Assembly: GCA_000435635.1 (NCBI GenBank)
Contig: FR882120.1
Span: forward strand, 1 to 10,984
Origin: Prevotella sp. CAG:1320
GTDB lineage: Bacteria > Bacteroidota > Bacteroidia > Bacteroidales > Bacteroidaceae
DNA length: 10,984 nucleotides
Reading direction: 5' to 3'
Position numbers and translations under genes: made by a program. Position 1 is the stretch's first letter. Each line of letters begins with the position of its first letter. The notes below the pieces were generated by a model. The model ran no database searches and was not told where the DNA came from. It was given only the letters and a program-made list of their open reading frames with translations. This document shows positions 5,314 to 10,984 of the stretch, one piece after another.

Positions 5314-7376
5314 CAGCACACTTTGCTGCCAGGTTTCACCTCTCTTAATGTGGTGGTCACGCTCAGGCTTCCGTCAAAGTTCTCCGCAGAAAGTATCATG
5401 CCTTGGCTTTCTATGCCCATGAGCTTGCGGGGAGCCAGGTTGGCGATGAAGAGAACGTCTTTGCCTATGAGTTGCTCGGGTTCGTAGTACTTGGCGATAC
5501 CGCTCACGATGGTGCGCTCCTGTCCGCTGCCGTCATCGATGGTGAACTTGAGCAGCTTGTTGGCTTTCTTCACTTTCTCGCAGTTCAGGATGTGCCCCAC
5601 TCGGATATCCAGTTTCTCGAAGTCCTCGAAGGGAATGTTCTCCTTGACGGGTTGGGCTTTGTAGGCCTGTTCCTCGTTTTGCCGTTTGGCCTCGGCCAGC
5701 TTTTGCAGCTGTCGCTCTATGGCCTCGTCCTCTATCTTCTCGAACAGCAATTCCGGTTCGGCCAACTGGTGCCCGGGCTTAAGCAAGTCTGTGCTGCCCA
5801 GCTGCTCCCACTCAAAGGCGGGCATGTTGATGAGCTTGCGCAACTTGGCCGATGAGAAAGGCAAGAAAGGCTCGAAGGCGATAGCGAGGTTGGCCACCAG
5901 CTGCAGGGAGACATACAAGATGGTCTCCACGCGCTTGGGGTCTGTCTTCCATACCTTCCAAGGCTCACACTCGGTGATATACTTGTTGCCGATGCGAGCC
6001 AAGTTCATGGCTTCTTTCTGCGCTTCGCGGAACTTGAAGGTGTCCAGATAGCTTTCCACCTTGGCCTTCACGTCCTTGAACTCGTCGATGGCGGCCTGAT
6101 CCACCTCATTCAGCTGGCCACACTCAGGCACTACGCCGTTCCAGTATTTCTTGGTCAGCTGCAAGGCTCGGTTGACGAAATTGCCATAGATGGCCACCAG
6201 CTCTGAGTTGTTGCGCTCCTGGAAGTCTTTCCATGTAAAGTTGTTGTCCTTGGTCTCGGGGGCGTTGGCGGTGAGCACGTAGCGCAACACGTCTTGCTTG
6301 CCGGGAAAGTCCACCAGGTATTCGTGCAGCCATACGGCCCAGTTGTGGGAGGTGGATATCTTGTCGTCCTCCAGGTTCAGGAACTCATTGGCGGGCACGT
6401 TGTCGGGCAATATATAGTCACCGTGGGCCTTGAGCATCGTGGGGAATATGATGCAATGGAAGACAATGTTGTCCTTGCCGATAAAGTGCACGAGCCTGGT
6501 CTCTGGGTCTTGCCACCATTTCTTCCAGGAGCCCCACTTCTCGGGTTCCCGGTCACACAATTCCTTGGTGTTGGAGATATAACCGATGGGTGCGTCAAAC
6601 CACACGTAGAGCACCTTGCCTTCCGCTCCCTCCACGGGAACGGGTATGCCCCAGTCCAGGTCTCTTGTCATGGCGCGGGGCTGCAGATCCATGTCCAGCC
6701 AGCTCTTGCATTGCCCGTAGACATTGCCGCGCCACTCCTTGTGCCCTTGCAGTATCCATTCCTTCAGCCATGCTTGGTATTCGTTGAGGGGCAGGTACCA
6801 GTTCTTGGTCTTTTTCACCACGGGCTTGGAACCGCTGATGGTAGAGTGGGGGTTGATCAGCTCCATGGGAGAGAGGTCGCTGCCGCATTTCTCGCACTGG
6901 TCGCCATAAGCTCCCTGGGCATGGCAGTGGGGACACTCGCCCACGATGTAGCGGTCTGCCAGGAACTGGTGAGCTTCCTCGTCGTAGTATTGTTCCGACT
7001 CTTTCTCCACCAGCTTGCCTTCCTCGTAGAGTTTCTTGAAGAAGTCGCTGGCCACCTGGCTGTGGATGTCGCTGGTGGTGCGGCTATAGATGTCGAAAGA
7101 GATGCCAAACTCCTCGAAGCTCTTCTTTATCATCTCGTGGTATCTGTCCACCACGTCTTGGGGCGTGATGCCCTCTTTCTTGGCCCTGATGGTGATGGGC
7201 ACGCCGTGCTCGTCGCTGCCGCCAATGAATACCACTTCCTCTTTCTTCAGCCTGAGATATCTCACGTAGATGTCTCCGGGCACATACACGCCGGCCAGGT
7301 GGCCTATGTGCACGCCGCCGTTGGCGTAGGGCAGGGCGGTGGTCACCAGCGTGCGCTTGAATTTCTTGTTTTCCAT
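5313..7376 (-). CDS. metG: Methionyl-tRNA synthetase
   Basis: Charges tRNA-Met with methionine in the cytosol. Class I signatures are clear: HIGH at 23-26 ([14 protein letters not shown]) and, for the KMSKS loop, KISTS at 339-343. A zinc knuckle has four cysteines at 148, 151, 161 and 164 (CPHC...CEKC). [11 protein letters not shown] (260-270) belongs to the conserved core. An alpha-helical anticodon-binding domain follows, and the last ~110 residues form an EMAP-II/Trbp111-like tRNA-binding domain ([40 protein letters not shown]), which promotes dimer formation. The length of 687 matches the long bacterial form. The gene is preceded by a lipoprotein gene 18 nt upstream and its stop codon overlaps the next gene's ATG. 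It is complete. Confidence 0.98.
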   Translation of the reverse strand: MENKKFKRTLVTTALPYANGGVHIGHLAGVYVPGDIYVRYLRLKKEEVVFIGGSDEHGVPITIRAKKEGITPQDVVDRYHEMIKKSFEEFGISFDIYSRTTSDIHSQVASDFFKKLYEEGKLVEKESEQYYDEEAHQFLADRYIVGECPHCHAQGAYGDQCEKCGSDLSPMELINPHSTISGSKPVVKKTKNWYLPLNEYQAWLKEWILQGHKEWRGNVYGQCKSWLDMDLQPRAMTRDLDWGIPVPVEGAEGKVLYVWFDAPIGYISNTKELCDREPEKWGSWKKWWQDPETRLVHFIGKDNIVFHCIIFPTMLKAHGDYILPDNVPANEFLNLEDDKISTSHNWAVWLHEYLVDFPGKQDVLRYVLTANAPETKDNNFTWKDFQERNNSELVAIYGNFVNRALQLTKKYWNGVVPECGQLNEVDQAAIDEFKDVKAKVESYLDTFKFREAQKEAMNLARIGNKYITECEPWKVWKTDPKRVETILYVSLQLVANLAIAFEPFLPFSSAKLRKLINMPAFEWEQLGSTDLLKPGHQLAEPELLFEKIEDEAIERQLQKLAEAKRQNEEQAYKAQPVKENIPFEDFEKLDIRVGHILNCEKVKKANKLLKFTIDDGSGQERTIVSGIAKYYEPEQLIGKDVLFIANLAPRKLMGIESQGMILSAENFDGSLSVTTTLREVKPGSKVC

Positions 7377-7394
7377 ATTGTCGTGTCTTTTCTT

Positions 7395-7991
7395 TTATTC
7401 TTGTGGAGCAGAGGGGGTGGCCGACTTCTGTATTCTCACCCGTTTGCCTCCCTCGTAGCAGAAGATGTCATAGGCTCCGTTGCTGTACTCTGCCTCGTAG
7501 CCATCCGCCACCAACTTGAACCCGCAGGCTTTCACTTGCGCCACCAGGTTGTTGTAGGCCTTGATGTTGAACACCCCTATCTCTATCCTGTCGGTGAAGG
7601 CCACATAGCTGGAGATGCCTTTCACCAAGGGCTGGGGATAGTTCACGTAGACCCCCTCGCGCAACATGCGGGGCAGTTTGCAGTTCTTGTAGTACATCAC
7701 GTCATATTTGTCCATGCGGCTCACCTCGTAGCCGTCTTTCCGCTTGTAGCCCAGCTTGCGCATCACCGTGGTCCGGCCCTCGCTCGCTTGCAACAGCCTG
7801 ACGGCCTCTTCTATGCTGAGCACGTCCTTGATGGGTTCTACGGCTTCCACCGTGTCCACGTCCACTTTGGGCTCTTGAACCACTTGGCTTTGCTGCACGA
7901 TTACTTGGGTCGTGCCACCACCGCAACTTGTCATTGCCAGGGCTATGACTCCTGCCATGAGGGCAAATGTTTGCTTTCTTCTCATTACCAT
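7395..7991 (-). CDS. Putative lipoprotein of unknown function upstream of metG
   Basis: 198 residues. The N-terminus MRRKQTFALMAGVIALAMTSC carries a lysine/arginine-rich start, a hydrophobic stretch and a lipobox with Cys23, followed by GGGTTQ, so it should be lipid-anchored. The post-cysteine region lacks the acidic lipoprotein export signal described for Bacteroides surface lipoproteins, so a periplasmic-facing location is more likely (inference). A low-complexity Val/Gln/Glu linker (about 28-55) precedes a mixed alpha/beta domain (about 58-185) with LSIEEAVRLLQASEGRTTVMRKLGY and VKACGFKLVADGYEAEYSNGAYD. I do not recognise the family. An alternative start is the ATG two codons later (7985). 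Only 18 nt separate it from metG, so it is the first gene of that operon. A weak -7-like TAACTTCG lies at 8016-8009 on the minus strand, without a clear -33 box. Confidence 0.82.
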   Translation of the reverse strand: MVMRRKQTFALMAGVIALAMTSCGGGTTQVIVQQSQVVQEPKVDVDTVEAVEPIKDVLSIEEAVRLLQASEGRTTVMRKLGYKRKDGYEVSRMDKYDVMYYKNCKLPRMLREGVYVNYPQPLVKGISSYVAFTDRIEIGVFNIKAYNNLVAQVKACGFKLVADGYEAEYSNGAYDIFCYEGGKRVRIQKSATPSAPQE

Positions 7992-8280
7992 TATTTATGT
8001 TCCGCACGCGAAGTTACTAATATTCCGTGGAATAACCACCGAAAATATGAGGAAATGCGCAATGGACATCGGGGGAACAGGGCAATCCTCATGGTGGGTG
8101 ACTGTTTAATCCCGTTGTCTAGAATTAATAAATCCCAAAAAACGCTACCCTGGCTTTACTTTCGCTTCCCCGCGGAGTCTTTTATGTAAAGCGTTTGCCC
8201 AAGGGCTTGCGCCATATAGAACAGGCCGCGTGATGTTCGCGGCTGAATGGTAAGTAAATGAAAACAAAAACGTAAAGACA
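7992..8280. other. Divergent intergenic region, lipoprotein operon / Spy-like operon
   Basis: 289 bases between divergent genes. I find no open frame with coding character. A short palindrome TATTCC-GT-GGAATA is at 8021-8034, next to the weak minus-strand -7-like box (8016-8009). Towards the Spy-like genes, TACTTTCG (8157-8164) resembles a -7 box but has no convincing -33 partner, and it is 117 nt from the start codon. No 22-nt periodic array is seen here. Confidence 0.5.
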
Positions 8281-8748
8281 ATGAAAAGTATTATCAAGTT
8301 ATTTTTTCTGGCTGTTACCTTGACAGCCTTTAGTGGCCCGGTTGCCGCGCAGAGTGGCAAGCAACGTCCCACCCAAGAACAGTTGACGGAAGCGCGAGCC
8401 AGGCGCATTGCCGGACAAATAGCCCTGGATGACAAGACCACGGAGCAATTCACGAAGGCTTACTGCCAGTACCGCCAGGACTTGAAAGCCCTGGGCAAAC
8501 GCCCCCGTTTGCGGAGTGGGCAGACGAGCGACGAGGAAACTGAAAGATTATTGAAAGCGCGTTTCGCCCATAGCCAGAAGTTGTTGGACTTGCGGCAAAA
8601 GTATTACGGCATCTACAGCAAGTTCCTGACGCAGAAGCAAATCAAGCGTGTCTATGAGCTGGAAAAGCAACCGGCAGGCCGTTGGTCAAATCATCACGGC
8701 ATGCGCCATGGCATGAATCATGGGCACCATGCGAGACTCTCCCGATAA
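8281..8748 (+). CDS. Spy/CpxP-like periplasmic protein with His-rich tail
   Basis: 155 residues. A signal peptide (1-23, ending PVAA) predicts export to the periplasm. The mature part is charged and helical, with the pattern of Spy/CpxP-related proteins: RRIAGQIALDDKTTEQFTKAYCQYRQDL (two segments around 41-68) and an LTxxQ motif at 116-120 (LTQKQ) followed by IKRVYELEK. The tail (138-150) has six histidines and two methionines (HHGMRHGMNHGHH), which could bind metal ions. Spy/CpxP proteins act as envelope chaperones or stress sensors; the role here is inferred from fold-level similarity only. It is the first of a two-gene operon, 35 nt before a second Spy-like gene. Only one LTxxQ motif is visible, where the family usually has two. 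Confidence 0.8.
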   Translation: MKSIIKLFFLAVTLTAFSGPVAAQSGKQRPTQEQLTEARARRIAGQIALDDKTTEQFTKAYCQYRQDLKALGKRPRLRSGQTSDEETERLLKARFAHSQKLLDLRQKYYGIYSKFLTQKQIKRVYELEKQPAGRWSNHHGMRHGMNHGHHARLSR

Positions 8749-8783
8749 GTATATTTTGTTCCATAACTTAAAAAACGAATCAC

Positions 8784-9125
8784 ATGAAAAAGTTGATCAT
8801 GGCTATGCTGATAGCCACTTTCGCCGTACAGACCATGTCGGCACAAGGCCCCAGAAGGCAACGTATGACTCCGGAACAGCGCACGGAGTGGAACATCCAG
8901 CGACTGGACAAGAAACTGTCGTTGACGGATGAGCAGAAGACGAAGATACGCGACATCTACACGGAGTTCAACAAGCAGAGACCTGCCCGGGAGCAGTTCA
9001 GGGAGTCCATGGAAAAGCTGAGGACGGACATCAAGGCCGTGTTGACCCCCGACCAGCAGAAGCAGTATGACGAGATGCAAAAGGAAATGGCTGAGCGATT
9101 CAAGAACAGGATGCCCAGGCGTTAG
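8784..9125 (+). CDS. Small Spy/CpxP-like periplasmic protein (DUF4890-type)
   Basis: 113 residues. A signal peptide of about 20 residues ends TMSA. The mature protein is almost entirely helical and strongly charged. It carries two LTxxQ motifs, LTDEQ (47-51) and LTPDQ (87-91), the hallmark of Spy/CpxP-type envelope proteins. Methionine- and arginine-rich segments occur at both ends (RRQRMTPEQR, RFKNRMPRR). The likely role is a periplasmic chaperone or stress-responsive binding protein (inference from family). It shares a transcript with the larger homologue 35 nt upstream and ends just before a strong terminator. It is complete, with the start chosen to include the whole signal peptide. Confidence 0.85.
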   Translation: MKKLIMAMLIATFAVQTMSAQGPRRQRMTPEQRTEWNIQRLDKKLSLTDEQKTKIRDIYTEFNKQRPAREQFRESMEKLRTDIKAVLTPDQQKQYDEMQKEMAERFKNRMPRR

Positions 9126-9131
9126 ACAACC

Positions 9132-9172
9132 GAGGGGGCTTGCGCGGAAAAGCGCAAGCCCCTCGTGTTTTT
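9132..9172 (+). terminator. Rho-independent terminator of the Spy-like operon
   Basis: A stem of about 11 bp pairs GGGGCTTGCGC (9135-9145) with GCGCAAGCCCC (9152-9162) around the 6-nt loop GGAAAA. T-rich sequence (9166-9172) follows. It lies 7 nt past the stop codon. Confidence 0.93.
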
Positions 9173-9229
9173 ATCAGTTGCGGGTCGATGGTACCTGCTA
9201 CGCGGGAAGAGATCATGAAATACCGTGAA

Positions 9230-9317
9230 ACAACGCAACTAGTTGCATGGCTCCTCGCAACTAGTTGCGTTGGCCTTTGAAACTAGTTTCATGCCCCTTT
9301 GAAACTAGTATCGTCGC
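9230..9317. repeat. Array 3: four 22-nt palindromic units with ACTAGT cores
   Basis: Palindromes GCAACTAGTTGC (9235-9246), CGCAACTAGTTGCG (9256-9269), TGAAACTAGTTTCA (9278-9291) and TTGAAACTAGTA (9300-9311, right half degenerate) have centres at 9240.5, 9262.5, 9284.5 and 9306.5, exactly 22 nt apart. Outer letters change between units but each left half is matched by its own right half. Degenerate in-register flanks TGAAATACCGTG (9216) and TGAAACATCGTG (9326) are 110 nt apart, that is five periods. No global dyad as clear as in arrays 1 and 2 is seen. It lies between the Spy operon terminator and the glycosyltransferase promoter. Confidence 0.9.
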
Positions 9318-9424
9318 CCAGGGCGTGAAACATCGTGCCGCGGCCACCGCTTTTCCCGCAGTCGCTTTATGTCGGTATATCGCGCCGTCCGTTTGGCGCG
9401 GAAAACCATTCGCGGTACTTAACA

Positions 9425-9458
9425 AACGTGAATTCGACGAAAAGTTGTAGAGACGCAT
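9425..9458 (+). repeat. Partial copy of a dispersed repeat (AACGTGAATTCGACGAA + GTAGAGACGCAT)
   Basis: This 34-nt block matches 10546-10579 with one difference (A for G at 9432). It begins with the AACGTGAATTCGACGAA motif and breaks off half-way through the GAGACGCA hairpin, so it is a truncated copy of the element at 10546-10721. The rest of 9318-9517 shows nothing else that I can name. Confidence 0.85.
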
Positions 9459-9517
9459 AATACTGGGTAATCTGCCCGCTACCCAGGAACAGGGGCTGGG
9501 AAATAATCCTCCCCGTT

Positions 9518-9549
9518 TTTGGCGGATTGGCGAAATATGCCTATCTTTG
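9518..9549 (+). promoter_or_regulatory. Promoter of the glycosyltransferase gene
   Basis: TTTG (9518-9521), a 20-nt spacer and TATCTTTG (9542-9549) match both Bacteroidetes promoter boxes. Transcription would start near 9556, leaving a leader of about 90 nt before the ATG at 9649. Confidence 0.85.
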
Positions 9550-9568
9550 CACTCATCCATATAATGAC

Positions 9569-9634
9569 ATGATGAGGTTCAATCGACGCGCGCCGCTTTA
9601 TGTGGAAACGCTGGCCTCAATTCCTGTAATATAG
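9569..9634 (+). CDS. Possible 21-codon leader ORF before the glycosyltransferase
   Basis: A small frame (MMRFNRRAPLYVETLASIPVI, stop TAG) lies wholly inside the predicted leader and ends 14 nt before the glycosyltransferase ATG. No ribosome-binding site or conserved feature supports it beyond its position, so it may be chance. Confidence 0.2.
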   Translation: MMRFNRRAPLYVETLASIPVI

Positions 9635-9648
9635 AGTCAAATACCAAG

Positions 9649-10485
9649 ATGGAACGATTCACGATAGGCGTTATCATATCCACTTACAATAACCCCAAGT
9701 GGTTGGAGAAGACCCTTTGGGGATATATGTGCCAGTCTAGGCCGGCAGACGAGATTATCGTCGCCGATGACGGTTCGGGGCCGGAGACCAAGGCCTTAAT
9801 AGAGGCTTACATGGGTAAGTTGCCCATCTCTCACGTGTGGCATGAGGACAAGGGCTTCCGGAAGACCCGTATCCTGAATGTCGCCCTGCTGCGATCCAAG
9901 GCCGATTACCTCATCTTCACCGACCAAGACTGCGTTCCCCGTCAAGATTTCATCGCCACGCACGAGCGTTACGCACGCTGTGGGCGTTTCCTCTCGGGTG
10001 GATATTTCCGCTTGCCGATGGACATCAGCCTGGCTATCACCCAGGCGGACATACAGACCGGCAGGGCTTTCTCTACCCGATGGCTCAAGGAGATGGGCAT
10101 GAAGTGGAGCGAGAAGTGGCTGAAGTTGGCCAAGAGCCGGACCTTCACCCGCTTCATGAACCGCATGACTCCTGCCCGCGCCACGTGGAATGGGTGTAAT
10201 GCCTCCGGTTGGCGCGACGACTTGCTGGCCGTGAACGGCTTCAACGAGGAGATGCGCTATGGCGCGGAAGACCGTGAGTTGGGTGTCCGTCTCAACAACT
10301 TGGGCATCCGCCCCTGTCAGGTACGCTATTCCGCCATCGTCCTTCATCTAGACCACAAACGCCCCTATAAGCACGAGGAGGAAATGAGGAAAAACCGCGT
10401 CATCATGATGGCCTCTAAGCGGGAAAAGCTCATACGGACCCCGTACGGTTTGAACTTGCACGAGGAGGAAACACTGAAGGAATGA
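9649..10485 (+). CDS. Family 2 glycosyltransferase (GT-A fold)
   Basis: Cytosolic, inverting sugar transferase that probably works on a cell-surface glycan or lipooligosaccharide. Donor and acceptor are not readable. The N-terminal nucleotide-binding half begins FTIGVIISTYNNPKWLEKTL (4-23) with IIVADDGSG (36-44). The metal-binding DxD-type motif is TDQDC (91-95, Asp92 and Asp94). The C-terminal acceptor side has ARATWNGCNASGWRDDLLAVNGF (two segments about 177-198) and YGAEDRELGVRL (204-215, ED of the catalytic base region), as in the galactosyltransferase-type C-terminal domain of GT2 enzymes. His233 (VLHLDHKRPY) may be a further active-site residue. There are no membrane segments. 278 residues is the normal length. 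It has its own promoter and stands alone on this strand. The partial gene at 10793-10984 converges on it. Confidence 0.92.
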   Translation: MERFTIGVIISTYNNPKWLEKTLWGYMCQSRPADEIIVADDGSGPETKALIEAYMGKLPISHVWHEDKGFRKTRILNVALLRSKADYLIFTDQDCVPRQDFIATHERYARCGRFLSGGYFRLPMDISLAITQADIQTGRAFSTRWLKEMGMKWSEKWLKLAKSRTFTRFMNRMTPARATWNGCNASGWRDDLLAVNGFNEEMRYGAEDRELGVRLNNLGIRPCQVRYSAIVLHLDHKRPYKHEEEMRKNRVIMMASKREKLIRTPYGLNLHEEETLKE

Positions 10486-10545
10486 AAGGAAACGGCGCGC
10501 TGTGGTATGCTAGGAGCAAGCCATTGGGGCATGCGGATATAATAT

Positions 10546-10721
10546 AACGTGAGTTCGACGAAAAGTTGTAGAGACGCATTCTTGCGTCTCGGCAAGCAAG
10601 ATTGCCGAATAAAGTCGCCAATCGCGAAGACTTGGCAGCTGGCTGAGACGCAAGAATGCGTCTCTACAGTTTGGTGATAACAGGGCTGCGCACATAAAGT
10701 GGAATTCGTCGAACTCGCGTT
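10546..10721. repeat. Nested inverted-repeat element (MITE-like)
   Basis: Outer ends AACGTGAGTTCGACGAA (10546-10562) and the inverse of AACGCGAGTTCGACGAA (10705-10721) differ at one of 17 positions. Inside, 10568-10590 and 10645-10667 are perfect inverse copies over 23 nt. Each arm is itself a hairpin (GAGACGCA-TTCT-TGCGTCTC and its inverse). Between them lie two smaller stems, GGCAA/TTGCC (10591-10595 / 10602-10606) and GCCAA/TTGGC (10617-10621 / 10632-10636). The 176-nt element has no coding capacity. Its motifs recur at 89-105, 1610-1642 and 9425-9458. It lies between convergent genes and may also act as their terminator. Confidence 0.88.
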
Positions 10722-10753
10722 AATATATATGAGGCGGCTGACGCATATAGGTG

Positions 10754-10800
10754 CGCGTCCTGTAAGATTATTAATCTCGCGTCTTGAAGATTTTAATCTT
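10754..10800. repeat. Short tandem duplication with AGATT..AATCT palindromes (possible fourth array)
   Basis: CGCGTCCTG.AAGATTATTAATCT (10754-10777) is followed directly by CGCGTCTTGAAGATTTTAATCT (10778-10799), the second copy two bases shorter. Each copy holds a palindrome (AGATTATTAATCT centred on 10771; AAGATTTTAATCTT centred on 10793.5). A weaker palindrome GACGC/GCGTC (10740-10744 / 10755-10759) is centred 22 nt earlier at 10749.5. The second copy overlaps the last codons of the partial gene on the minus strand, so it may simply be its terminator hairpin. Confidence 0.6.
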
Positions 10801-10984
10801 GCAAGAGACGAAACCGCTTTTGGCGGCTCAACTCCATCATCTCTTCCTTGGACATATATTTCCAGGGCTTTAGGCGCAGGTAGTAGGGCAGCAGGTGGAG
10901 ATAGCGGCGCAGGCGCGCCATAGGTTTCCGCATGGCCTCGATGGTCTCCGGGGTCACTTCCCGCAGGTATTCGCGGCATTCCTC
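10793..10984 (-). CDS. C-terminal fragment of an unidentified protein
   Basis: The open frame enters from the right edge and stops at 10793-10795, giving 63 residues. The fragment is basic and helical: EECREYLREVTPETIEAM, then RKPMARLRRYLHLLPYYLRL, KPWKYMSKEEMMELSRQKRF and a short end RLLQD. Codon usage and lack of stops look real, and the aromatic, Arg-rich LRRYLHLLPYYLRLKPWKYM segment resembles membrane-adjacent tails of glycosyltransferases, but I cannot assign a family. It converges on the GT2 gene, which would fit a surface-glycan neighbourhood (inference). Its stop lies within the tandem AGATT..AATCT duplication. Confidence 0.7.
   Translation of the reverse strand, partial: EECREYLREVTPETIEAMRKPMARLRRYLHLLPYYLRLKPWKYMSKEEMMELSRQKRFRLLQD

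Noticed and set aside
5739..5968. Small antisense and alternative-frame ORFs within metG
   Set aside because: They fall wholly inside the conserved synthetase and show only compositional bias.
6294..8189. A 631-codon open frame on the + strand opposite metG and the lipoprotein gene
   Set aside because: It is the antisense shadow of metG, whose motifs are all present on the minus strand. Its translation has no recognisable domain and is rich in His, Val and Leu, as expected from such a shadow.
10365..10979. A 204-codon minus-strand frame spanning the nested repeat and the partial gene
   Set aside because: It passes through the inverted-repeat element and into the antisense of the GT2 gene. 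A different minus-strand frame (10793-10984) gives the protein-like C-terminus.

Overview
The window looks like chromosomal DNA of a member of the Bacteroidetes, probably order Bacteroidales; I cannot fix the genus. The main reasons are promoters of the Bacteroides type (TTTG, about 20 bases, then TAnnTTTG, for example TATCTTTGCAC before the tRNA and before the glycosyltransferase), weak or absent Shine-Dalgarno sequences, a methionyl-tRNA synthetase with a KISTS signature and a C-terminal tRNA-binding domain, small exported Spy/CpxP-like proteins, and a lone secreted family 43 glycoside hydrolase.

Layout. 1-349: rho-independent terminator of an off-window gene, then a five-unit array of 22-nt quasi-palindromes inside long inverted arms. 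350-1192 (-): aldo/keto reductase. 1444-1518 (+): tRNA-Val(UAC) with its own promoter and a strong hairpin terminator. 1666-2325 (-): a two-gene unit, DUF4160 (broken by one missing base) followed by a DUF2442-XRE regulator, with an operator-like palindrome inside its promoter. 2326-2720: a second 22-nt array lying between divergent promoters. 2721-4328 (+): secreted GH43 enzyme. 4375-7991 (-): apparent operon lipoprotein - metG - secreted endonuclease/exonuclease/phosphatase-fold protein, the last pair overlapping as TGATG. 8281-9125 (+): two Spy/CpxP-like periplasmic proteins with a strong terminator. 9126-9648: a third 22-nt array, a partial dispersed repeat and a promoter. 9649-10485 (+): family 2 glycosyltransferase. 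10486-10792: a nested inverted-repeat element and a short 22-24-nt tandem duplication. 10793-10984 (-): the C-terminus of an unidentified protein.

The genes themselves are mostly ordinary housekeeping and envelope functions. The unusual signal is between them. Three separate intergenic regions, and possibly a fourth, carry palindromes whose centres are exactly 22 nt apart, while the sequence of the palindromes differs from array to array (CAACTAGTTG, CAAGTTG/CAACTTG, GCAACTAGTTGC/GAAACTAGTTTC). In two of them the whole array is also an imperfect inverted repeat centred on its third unit. Conserved spacing with changing sequence suggests a structural constraint (a protein that binds two helical turns apart, or a folded RNA or cruciform) or a minisatellite-bearing miniature element. 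I do not recognise it as a named family with certainty. A second, distinct set of dispersed repeats (AACGTGAGTTCGACGAA and GAGACGCA...TGCGTCTC hairpins) is also present.
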